NCBI RefSeq assembly: GCF_963576545.1
Contig: NC_083656.1
Coordinates: 6,824,311-6,888,310 of the forward strand
From: Limanda limanda
Lineage: Eukaryota > Chordata > Actinopteri > Pleuronectiformes > Pleuronectidae
Direction of reading: 5' to 3'
Length of the DNA: 64,000 nt
This document shows, piece after piece, positions 51,019 to 60,878 of the stretch. The notes beneath the pieces are model-generated. The model was not told the DNA's origin. It saw only the letters and a list, made by a program, of their open reading frames with translations, and searched no databases. The position numbers and the translations under genes were made by a program. How positions within the stretch are numbered: the stretch's first letter is position 1; every line of letters starts with the position of its first letter.

Positions 51019-54000
51019 CTTAGTAACGGAAGAGAGAGCGAGGCAAATGTTTCATAACAAACTGAATTGATTCCCAAGTTCAAAACTGTGATCTCATCCA
51101 ATGATTCAAGATTGTGCAGTCATCTCCACTTGTCTCATGTTGGAAAACATCCAACCATCTCTTATGCCGTTTGCGCCGCGGCTCGGAGGAGAACATGACG
51201 TCAATGGAGGCAGAGATTTCTTTCAAACTTTTACTTTCTCTGCTCAAAAGGCGGGAGCGGCGGGGGTGAGGGGCGACTGTCATGACGCCGCTGATCTGAC
51301 ATCGCTCGGAGGGACGACTGATCCGCGGCTGAGTCTCCGGCACCATGAACCTGGGGTGTGAACAAACTTTTTTTTCCCAGTTTTTACTCGTATCCAGTAA
51401 TGTGAATGGTCGATCTCTGGGTTTACCTCCCTCTGACAGGAGGACGAGGAGAGGAGGAGATCAGGTACAATGTGGCATGAATAACCCTAATGGCACAGCA
51501 GCACCTGGACCGCTATTTGCAGCTTCGGGCTCATTGTTTTTGTGGTTTGACATTCCATAAGGTTGAAGCCCTGAAATATAAAACTGCGGGACGCCATTCT
51601 TCAGCAAACACAAGTCGACTGTACATTACCTGCCCAGCGGGAAACGGCTGCGATCCCAGGTAAACAAAAGGCCGTTGAAGACAGTTGAACATTTCACATT
51701 CAAAATGAAAGACAAGTGAACAATGAAGAAAGACTCCTTCATGCCAGGGAATGGAAGGAATCCGTTTGAAAGGTTTGACAAGCACAACTTATTTCGACTG
51801 CATGGACTCGCTGTTCTGACTTTGTAGTGGTCAGAAAGCCTTTATTTTCAAAGGACTCTTATTTGAGGGAAATGACGATGTTTCTTTCTGACTTTCTGTT
51901 TCAGCTTCTCTCGGGCAAAGGAAACAACCTTTCAGTAGAAGAACGCACACAAACCTATAATCATTTTTTTCTCGGCTGAGGAGAAATCGCCACATAGGGC
52001 AACTAGGTTAGGGCCTCCAGTCTGTTCGGACTCCTATGGTATGCAGTCATTCCGCTGTCACTAATTATATAGTCCAGAGGGTCGCTGCTATGAGTCTTCA
52101 GGGTTTCTTGATGCTTCTGTTGCGCAAATTGTTGAGCTGGCCTCTGTAATTTGACAGGAAACACACACTGAATCTCTCTCGCTTATCTTTTACTTAATCA
52201 TAGTCTCGCTATCACAGTGTGTCGTGCAAGTAGTGAAGATTAAACGGTTTTTTTATTACTAAAATGTGGCTTGTTTCTCTATTTGTCAAACACAAAGTCC
52301 AGTGAGCTTTAAAGATGAAAATGCTAAATGCCCTTGTGATAAAAACACATGGTGAGCCGCCACGGTTGCTTATGGCAGTAAACAAATGCCAGATTCAGGC
52401 AGCCGGGGTTTGTGATGTCACAAACCTAAGGAACCAATCCTCTCAACTTGTGGGTGGGGCTCAGTAGCTTGAAACGAATGAATATGTCATTTTAATAGAA
52501 TAACTAAAGTTGTGGGGCTGTAACATGCTACTGGAGTGGGACTTTAATTAAATACATGATTTCCTGAGTGTTTATTATATTTTTGCATAATGTATATTTC
52601 CTGAAAGACAAGACTCATGGTCATGTGTCCTTCATGAGGCAATTTTTTTGCATGGAAATCTAGACCCGGTGAGTACATGTAGGTTTAATTAAAGGGTACA
52701 AGTGAGGCATGTTTCCATTGATATTTCACATGAATCTGCAATTAACATATAATCACATGTGCATAGGCCTGCTATATGATATGATATGCAAATCAGTCGT
52801 TAAAGACATTCAAATAGCACAGGTTTGTTTCTCTTTACGTATTTTAGTTTGTTTGTCACATTGTACGATTGATTTGAAGTCAGGGGTCTATTAACTGGAG
52901 CTTCCTGCATTTAAGCTGGGGTGTGAGTGACTGAAGCTTCACGGAGGGCAACAAAAGAAAAAAATTATACAAAGAAAAGAAAATTGCAGAAGAACAAAAG
53001 AGTCAGCTGCTCTTCAAGGATGATCAAAGAAGGATCCTGCGAATGCCTTCTTCTCCACGCCTGTCATTAAAGTGCACCTCATACCAAAGAGGGAACATCA
53101 AACTATCTGCATGCAAGATGGAGGAGAGGAGGAGAAAAGCTTTTTTATATACGAATGGTTCCACTATTAAAACTTTTGTCCGACCAAATCGAAGGTCACA
53201 TTTGTTCCCCGATGTTCATCCTGTGTGTGTTTCAGAGAATCAGCTGCATCTCCGCTCCCTGGGTTAATCATCTGGGTGATTATGGATCTCAGGGGTTTGC
53301 TGAACTATTATTAGATTTAGACAAAGCAAATATTAATTTTTGCAGAGCACCCAAAGCGAAGGAGCAGAAAACACATGCTGAGGGTTTGCGATCACTATGG
53401 AGAGGAAGGATATGGGTTCTAATAAAAGACAATATTTTGTTCCAGACATGTGACTGATGAACATACATCGTGATTTGATGAAATACTTGCAGGAGAGGCG
53501 AAATGCATTGTGGGAAGTGGAGTTTGTTTGTTAGTTTAAAGTTTAAAGTAGTTGTTTGGAAAAAGGTTGACGATCTAAGGGAGAGTTTCATTGATAAAAG
53601 CAGCAATTAAGACTAATGAAGAAGAATTAGACCAAGACGATGTTCCCGCTGACCAAGGCTCAGGCGGCAGAGAGATGAGGAGGAGGAGGAGGAGGAGGAG
53701 GAGGAGGAGGAGGAGGAGGAGGAGGAGGAGGAGGAGGAGGAGGAGGAGGAGGAGAAGCATCTTGGCGAGTTTGCCAGTTTTATTGTTTTTTAAACACAAA
53801 GTTCAGGGGAAAGGAAATGATATTGGAATGAAAGCCAAAGGTTAAAGCTATGAAAAGTTTGTCTTGATTTCATCTCTCTATCTAATTCAGAGGCTGAGAA
53901 ATGAAAGTTTTTGTAAATGTTGGCAATTCTGTGAGCTCTTCACAAAACCCTCATGTTTAAAGTGTTTGTTTTCAACCAAGGCCGAGGTCTTTTTTTGTAT

Positions 54001-54775
54001 TTGCATTAAGTTATTTGAAAAGTTATGCAGCCTTGTTGTGTTGCTAAGCTCGTGCATATTTTTAGAACCTGACCGCATCTTTAAGAGCTAACCAGCCCGA
54101 AAAACTGTCTGGTTAACTTTATACCTGGAGGACTTTCTGAAGGCTGCTGCAAAACACTCCCGCTGCCCACAGAGGAAACCAATTTGTTACGAGTGAGGTT
54201 CTGTGCTTCTCCTCCCGACGTCATTACTGCAGAAATTAACCAGGGAGAAAATCTGTCAAACGGCCAAGACTCACAGCTGTCACAGACGATGAACTCCAAA
54301 AGACTGAAGTCTGAGAGATGCCGACTGTCAGAGGGAAATAATTATGCGGCAGGAAGGAGAGCGGTTAGAGTCAGCTGACCGGTGGGAGCGTGAGAGGTTT
54401 ATGCAGCGTGCGCTGTCGGGTGGTCACGGGAGGATGAGGAAAGGGAAGTTCAAATCCCTTCATTTTGTGGAATGCAAAGTGCCATCGCTCATTAAAATGT
54501 GAGGGGGGTCATTTCGGGACACACTTGATGAAGTGAGCACTATGGATTCACTGGATCTCCAGGAGCGACTCACTGGATCTCTGGATCATTGGTGCATTTT
54601 AGTTGCACTTGCACAACGATTTTCCTCGCGTTTCATCGCCCGAAGAACACGCTCCATCGGGACAAAACAGAAAGCATGCTTGAATGAAAATGACCCCAAG
54701 GTTAGCGATTAGAGGGGAAAGTCAAAGAGAGGAAACGTCAATGCTGAGAAAGTAACCGAACGCCTCACACACTGT
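51019..54775. other. Non-coding stretch just downstream of the nrg3 exon
   Basis: Contains the GGA array. GTGATGTCACAAACCTAAGG with AACCAATCC near 52412-52440 may be a fish repeat fragment. No further EGF exon seen on the minus strand. Confidence 0.45.
53677..53753 (+). repeat. (GGA)n trinucleotide array
   Basis: About 25 uninterrupted GGA triplets. The all-purine strand is plus; the nrg3-sense strand would be all-pyrimidine (TCC)n. The Arg-rich and Leu-rich reading frames across it are repeat artefacts. It lies about 1.1 kb downstream of the nrg3 exon. Confidence 0.97.
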
Positions 54776-54800
54776 CACACACACACACAGACACACACAC
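54776..54800 (+). repeat. Short (CA)n tract beside the nrg3 donor (UG tract in the transcript)
   Basis: CA repeat broken once by CAGA. In nrg3 sense it reads (GT)n starting 18 nt after the exon's GT donor, so it lies within the range where UG-binding splicing factors can act. Confidence 0.9.
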
Positions 54801-54810
54801 AAGATCCATC

Positions 54811-54821
54811 CCACTCACCTG
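54811..54821 (-). promoter_or_regulatory. nrg3: 5' splice site of the nrg3 EGF exon
   Basis: On the minus strand the exon ends GCAG followed by GTGAGTGG, a near-perfect vertebrate donor with its GT at 54818-54817. It splits an arginine codon as AG|G, the expected junction before the exon carrying EGF cysteines 5 and 6. Confidence 0.85.
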
Positions 54822-54954
54822 CAGTGCCTGTGAACCCCGGCCACGGTTTCGATGATGGAGCATTCTCCCTCATTCAGACAGAAGGCCAGGTCCTTATCTT
54901 CCACACACGGCTTGAAGACCTCCGAACGTGGACTGGGGAGCGTGGGAGCCACTG
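54819..54954 (-). CDS. nrg3: Neuregulin 3 internal exon: first two thirds of the EGF-like domain
   Basis: Neuregulin 3 is a membrane-anchored growth factor whose EGF-like domain binds the ErbB4 receptor tyrosine kinase; it acts mainly in the nervous system. Read on the minus strand the exon gives an open frame: a short proline-rich lead (APTLPSPRSEVF), then KPC-VEDKDLAF-C-LNEGE-C-SIIETVAGVHRH-C-R. These are EGF cysteines 1-4; cysteines 5 and 6 must come from the next exon. The words DKDLA, CLNEGEC and IET are closest to NRG3 rather than NRG1 or NRG2, from my knowledge of the family. The exon starts after a CAG acceptor (upstream intron phase 1) and ends with AG of an arginine codon before GTGAGT (phase 2). 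With 2 + 44 codons + 2 bases the arithmetic closes exactly and there is no stop. Odd points are eight residues between cysteines 1 and 2 where ErbB ligands usually have seven, and Ser instead of an aromatic or Met after cysteine 3. Which teleost nrg3 copy this is cannot be told here. Confidence 0.88.
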
Positions 54955-54990
54955 CTGGAGACAGAGGGGGAGACAGGTTTAGTTAAACTT
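54952..54990 (-). promoter_or_regulatory. nrg3: 3' splice site of the nrg3 EGF exon: branch region, pyrimidine tract and tandem CAGCAG acceptor
   Basis: On the minus strand a candidate branch region (TTTAACTAAACC) is followed by a C/T-rich tract (CTGTCTCCCCCTCTGTCTC) and then CAGCAG. The first AG is at 54956-54955 and the second at 54953-54952. Both leave the same frame; the distal one removes one codon. Confidence 0.8.
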
Positions 54991-55680
54991 GAGCAGATGA
55001 ACATTTAAACAGACAAAACTAAATTCTTTCAACTTTGCTTCTAAAAAATGGTTGCAAATTCACACATGGGCATTTCTCATTCCTTTTATCTCTTTGATGT
55101 GCCACTGGTTGTAGTTTCTTCTACACTAAAAATTCATCTGCTCTCCGCAGACTCAAAGAGACGATTCACTCCTTGTTGATTTCTGAAATTCGGGAGCTTC
55201 AGGAGAGAAGGCCATCAGCGCCAATGCCTTCATTATGGACTGAGAACAAAAATACCTAAAGACTTTTTAACCTGATTCAAAGTAGAAATCATGAATTAAA
55301 GCAAATCCAGTGTCATCAACGCTATCATTCAGTATAAAGCATCTGCATTCTCTGTGTTTATCCAGCTGTTTGTTTCCTGTGAGGTCGTTTAACCTCACTT
55401 CTTCACTGAGTTTCCCCATCTGGTTGCTTTGGTGAACGCAGAAATAAATAATAGAGGTAAAGGCAGAAACGTTACATCACACAGAGGCAGGGCACAGCGA
55501 GCGCCTGGCCTCGGTGATGCAGCCTTTAATTCTCTTCTTCCAGTCTGACCCTGAGCTGCTCTCGCATCACGAGCACTGCAATGCAGGGTTCTCCACCCTG
55601 TGAAATATGCACAGCTGTCAGGCATGTGGCCACAGCGACGCCCAGCCGTTGTGCCTGCTAGCATGTGCAGCCACACAAGT

Positions 55681-55713
55681 GCACACACACACACACACAG
55701 ACACACACACACA
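55681..55713 (+). repeat. (CA)n microsatellite in the upstream nrg3 intron
   Basis: About 33 bp of CA with one CAGA interruption. Its layout resembles the tract at 54776-54800 on the other side of the exon. Confidence 0.92.
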
Positions 55714-56915
55714 TACAGTGATTATCACTCAGGAGCGCTTTCACTCCATGATGTAATCAAGCATTGAAAATTGGATTGACTGGTATTACGCTCAATACCT
55801 TGCCAATACAATGGGATTACACATCTGATTCTGCCTTCATCCTTTTATAACATGCACGGCGACACACGTGTACGCACACAACATATTCTTCCGACTGTCA
55901 TTCCAGGCCTGTCTCTGTCATCCTTTTGTGTGAGTCGGACAAATCTTTGTTTCGCCCAAGCTGCTTTATGTGTCGGCCACTGGCCTTTTGTCAGCAGAGG
56001 CTCTAGCAACCAATCGCGTGCGGATGGATAAAAACTTGGTAATCCCTCTTTTCTTTTTTTGTTGTGCCCCAGCACCCACTTCCATCTGTGTTTTGTTTAT
56101 GGCCATTGATCGATGGATCTGGGGCTCTTGACGTTAGGCCCCGGAGATGATGAGAGATCAGAGGGAAGACAAACAGAGATATGTGGCGCTCCTGGGGCCC
56201 GGACCGGAACTTTGGAGGATATCGCTCACGCCACTTAAATGCAGCAGCTCACACCACATGTGCAGATGGGTTCTATACGTGCTCAACAGGATATACATGC
56301 ACCATCTGTATCTGTTGCACGTCTTGCTTTGCAAATGCTAATTTGTGGATCACTTCTCATTTATCAGCCCCTAGAGTTTGATGCATACGAAAGTAGGCCT
56401 TGAACCTGAGCTGACTCCTTCACTCTCGAGGCTTTAAAACACATCGCGTCACGTCTTGTAATATAAATCCCACAGATTCCCTGTGTGCGTCGTTCCAGAG
56501 GTTATCTATTTCAAGAGGAAACTTTAATAATAGAAAATAGAACACAATTCTCCCCTGTGTTTTGGACGTCTGTGGCAATTATTGTCGTGACGTTAAAAGT
56601 CCCTGGCAGCTTTTACTTTTAGCGGCGTTGACCACACGTGAAAATCGACACGTTTGATATACGAAGACAACGGACGCTATTTTAGGTCAGTGGCTCGGGT
56701 TTAAGAGGCAGAGCTGTTCTGACAGAGGCCCAAATTGATTTTGTACTGTAAGCCTCACCATTGATATATTTACATTAGAGAAGCCAAGGTCAGGCGGACA
56801 CCAGACACCCTTTTAGTACCTGCATCAAGAAATCCTATCTGTGCTCGGACGATTCAAAAACTTTATTCGCCCAAACTTGTCATCTTCACCCAAAAGAGGC
56901 CGGAGGAGAAAACGC

Positions 56916-56957
56916 CCTCTCTCTCTCTCTCTCTCTCTCTTTCTTTCTCTCTCTCTC
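56916..56957 (+). repeat. (CT)n microsatellite
   Basis: About 42 bp of CT with a TTCTTT interruption. Confidence 0.93.
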
Positions 56958-57286
56958 GTACGTTTCGAGCGTTGCCGTCAGTCCATTTGTCACATGTTGG
57001 TGACAGGGCACAGGGGTGGAGCGTGAACCACACAAGGTCGTCTCCGCAGCAATGACACAGCACTTTGGGGAATCGATGATGATGTATGATGTCCCCATAT
57101 ATTTTTTTCATGAGGGGCAAAGCTTCCAGAAAAAGTCCAAGGGACATGAGGGCAGCACCTTTTGTATACCGCTTCGTTTTTTCCGACAGCGGATGTGCCA
57201 GTTTCGTACCCAGAGAGACAAGATTGTCTTAAATTAAACATGGCACAGCAGAGTCTGTGCAAAGAAACTCTAGCATGGGTTGGTCT

Positions 57287-57840
57287 CAGAGGCGGATCTG
57301 GGATTTTTCTAAATGAGGGGCCATGAAGGGGCCACAATTTACACAGAGGGGCCGATGATAGGTCCAACATCTGTCCACAATTCCTTTTGTTCTTCAAAAA
57401 GTGTAGAAAATATAAATTCTTTAGAAAATGTCCCATTTAATTTTAGTATTGTTCGTAAGTGACTAGTTTATGTATTTATATATAAAAAAGACAACTTACA
57501 AAACAGAGGCACTTCAGGGGCCAATCAGATTCCAGCACCGGATCAATCCCTGGATTATATTCCCTATTTAACCAGTGATCAATACCCGTTACTAAATTAT
57601 TCACTTCATGCTTTTCTGCACTAATTACCTCGAACAAATCTGCAATATGAAATGAAGACTTTTCCAAGATTCACCTCTCTTAGCCCTGTTGGCCACATCA
57701 AGGAACAAGTCATCTTCACATACAGTATGTTTGGCCTCCAGCAGAACAGGCTGTCAATTTCTACCGGCGTCTCTTTTCATCACTGTGACAGGCAAGAAAT
57801 GGTAAAAAATCTGCAGCGTAGCGAGGACAATTTTTCCTGA
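57287..57840 (-). mobile_element. Degraded DNA-transposon-like remnant with a broken minus-strand reading frame
   Basis: The left edge, CAGAGGCGGATCTGGGATTT, looks like a terminal sequence of fish hAT-like elements; GGGGCC words follow. On the minus strand two partly overlapping frames are coding-like but interrupted. The 57667-57476 frame includes FHIADLFEVISAEKHEV, and a segment between about 57840 and 57700 (FLPVTVMKRDAGRN, then a stop, then QPVLLEAKHTVCEDD) reads on in another frame. A stop plus a frameshift separates them. I see no right terminus and cannot assign the family; it may be a truncated insertion. Confidence 0.4.
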
Positions 57841-60107
57841 ACGAGCATCTGTCAAACGGGATCCTGGTAAAGTGCTACGATCTTTAAACAGCAAGAAAAA
57901 ACAGCGAGTTAAGAGAGTAATTAATCAGGTTCTCAAGTAGCAGAATGGAGATAATACGGGTATTTATATTTTGTTATGTTTCCAGTGTTGTCATGTGTTT
58001 AATATCAAGGGATTGACCCCTGAGGGTATCACCATAAACCCTGTAACACATCCATGCAGTCAAACCAATTAATTATTGCACGTTTCTATATTAAATTAGT
58101 AATGAAATCAGACTTTTTATTAAATGAATCTCCATCTTCATTATTGAGGTAATAGCTAATAAATGATGTGTCCCTTGGTTTGGATTATTATTGAGATGTA
58201 GTGTCACGACTAATTATGACAAACACAACATACTAGTTGCCACTAGGCTAATTTTTCAACACTTCTAATGAAGCCTCTTTTTTTCTTATTATCCCTCAAA
58301 ATAAAGCCCTCCTCATGAAAGCCTCCAGCAAACTCCATGAAACACAGCTACCGTTTGGTTGCTGTGGAAAAAAACAACTAAACACACATTGTGGAAAATG
58401 TGCTAATAAATGGCAGCTGCATTGGGAGCGTGATTCATCCCGGACTCTTTGAGATCATTTTCACGTCTCTCACTCCCCCCCGTTGCACAAAGGCAATCCA
58501 GATTGTCAATTCCCTCGGTAGCTTTCAAGGAATCCACTGGCTGGGGATCACAGATTCACATGATGCTTGAGAGATCAGAGTTATCTGAGCGGAATACTGA
58601 GCCTAGCACTTTCCGCTCAGTCGTTACTGTTGGATCGCCTTTGTGCACAATCTTCAAAAAGTCTTTCAGCGTAAAGTAAATGTAGGATTTTCCTCATTCT
58701 GATACGTATTTCTGTTGGGCGGGGGGGGGGAGCCCTTCATTATCTGTTGTTGTAGCGTGAAGGTTACAATAAGCAAACAACTGAAGCAAAAATCCCACGA
58801 GCTGCAGCAGGCGAATCAAAAATAAAGGTGAATGTAAATTCTGCATGCGTGCTCGCATTACAAATGTCATTGAGAACAACACATGAGACATATTATGGGG
58901 TTTTTTTATTCAGAAAAAAGTGACAGAGCCTGATGCTCTTATCTGTAAATGTGCAGACATTGAGCTAATCAAAGTGCATGGATAAGTGTGTTTACCTGAA
59001 CTTTGACCCTGAAGCAAACTCAGATCCATGAAGCCAGAATCATGTTTAATGGAAACAGTCGCCTCCACAAAGCAAACCTGCCCTTGGATTATCTTAAGTG
59101 TAATCACTGGTGAATGTTCCATTTGTGAAGCTTTGCGACTGCTATCGTACGAGAGAAGTCGGCTCGGTTTCGCCGTCCTGCTTTTCGCGTTTTAGCTCCG
59201 ATGCACCATTACCTCCGACTGTTAATTAAAGTGCGACTGGAAGCAGCGGTGATGTTCCCGTTTTTATCTGTAACGACTCGAATCCTGTTTCTAAAAATCT
59301 CGCATTTACGTGTCCATGAGGTCGGGAGAGAATCTTCTCCGTGCACTTCACAGACGTTTCCTATTTGCATGCAGTGAGATGCATTCAGAGCCACTCTAGA
59401 CACGGCCTCCTCGCTGCAGACAACACAAGAGACAATTCCATTTACAACTCGCATTTTCCCTCTATGGCTTCCTTCTAATGTGCTCATTAGTGTTCTTGTG
59501 CTGAGCCTTATCCCCCAGGAGACAGTGGTCGGGAGAGAAGCGCCTGTGTTTACTGCAGTACACATCAAAGAGAGCCGTACTACGTAAAGGCAGAGTCCTG
59601 AGAGAGCCCGCTGATTGCTTACCCATCATGCACTGCTGCCTTTTGGACAGAACCATATTCGGATAAAAAGATATAGTTCAGTGGATATGAACCAAAAAAT
59701 TGGCCTTTGACAAAACAAAATACCGAAAGATATTATTTAGACACATGAAGATATGGTTTAACTGGACTTATAAAAGTGCTAAACATGTGATTTTAATGTG
59801 ATTGTTTGAACTAAGTGATGCTGCATCAGATATTCAAGGACTAATTTCTGAGCATTCTCATCATCTCTGAGATTCAACCTTATAAAATGTGATAAATAAA
59901 AGCCGCTAAGCTTACAGTTGTGCTTGTACTGCTCGACTGAGCCACAAAGTTCATTCTAATGATAAACAGAATCTTTCTCACTTAAACTCCACTGTACATT
60001 GCATTGGCAGCTGAGGTCAATAAAGTAAGAGACGACGCAAATCAATGTGTCTAATGTTATGTTATGTCATAGATAGATGTCAATACAGATGTTGGTAAAC
60101 AATCTTG

Positions 60108-60410
60108 GGATGTAAGAAAGTACATGTACTTCAGTGTACATTGTTCATGCATCTGTACGGCACCTGGTTAGAATTGTTTGGGTACTTTTCACTTTTACTT
60201 CGGTACATATATCAGCAAATACCTTTACTTCCTACTTGGCAAAATTCCTTTGCATTAGGGTGTAGGCTCCACTCCGCAAGTTACTTTTACTCTTAAACTT
60301 AAACTATAAGTAAAAGCAAGTACTTTTACTGAGGTAGAATAGTTCATTTGGTACATTTCATTTACTTGAGTACATTTTGGGCTATTTATTTGTACCTTTA
60401 AGTTAAATGT
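60108..60410. repeat. Degraded fish repeat built of 'tacttttactt' and 'ttgagtaca' words
   Basis: It repeats GTACTT, TACTTTTACT, AGTACATTT and their complements, including ACTTGAGTACATTTTGG, over about 300 bp. A teleost DNA-element family has this wording at both ends. The boundaries are soft. Confidence 0.5.
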
Positions 60411-60843
60411 TTGAGAACTTCCTGTATATGTTCTATACTGCATAAACAAGCTGTGACTGGTAGAAAGTGGATGTTTAACATGACTTTGGGGATTTTCTGT
60501 AGAACAAATCTGGCTCTTATCACTTTTCTCTACGTAAATAAACAGCTGTCAAAGTCAATTTCACTGTTTGATCTCAGGCACCGGGAGACACTAAGCTAGC
60601 ATTTTAGGTTGAGGATTAGCACACATGAAAGTAATTTAATCCAACTACGGCAGAACACGTGGCACAAGATGCTATATGCTGCGTATAGGCCTTGTTGCAT
60701 AAGCTGTAAACAGCACACATGAATATTTAAAATACATTGAGCTGGGAAGCGTGAATAAAGGCAGATAAGGCTGTGGGTCAATAGGTATAAGCCTTAAGGT
60801 TCACGAGACACACATGTCATAGCCTTGGTCTGTTTGTCAAATA

Positions 60844-60875
<32 letters not shown>
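60844..60875 (+). repeat. (CA)n microsatellite
   Basis: About 32 bp of uninterrupted CA. Confidence 0.95.

Positions 60876-60878
<3 letters not shown>

Noticed and set aside
53575..53845. Poly-Leu and poly-Arg reading frames
   Set aside because: Artefacts of the GGA array.
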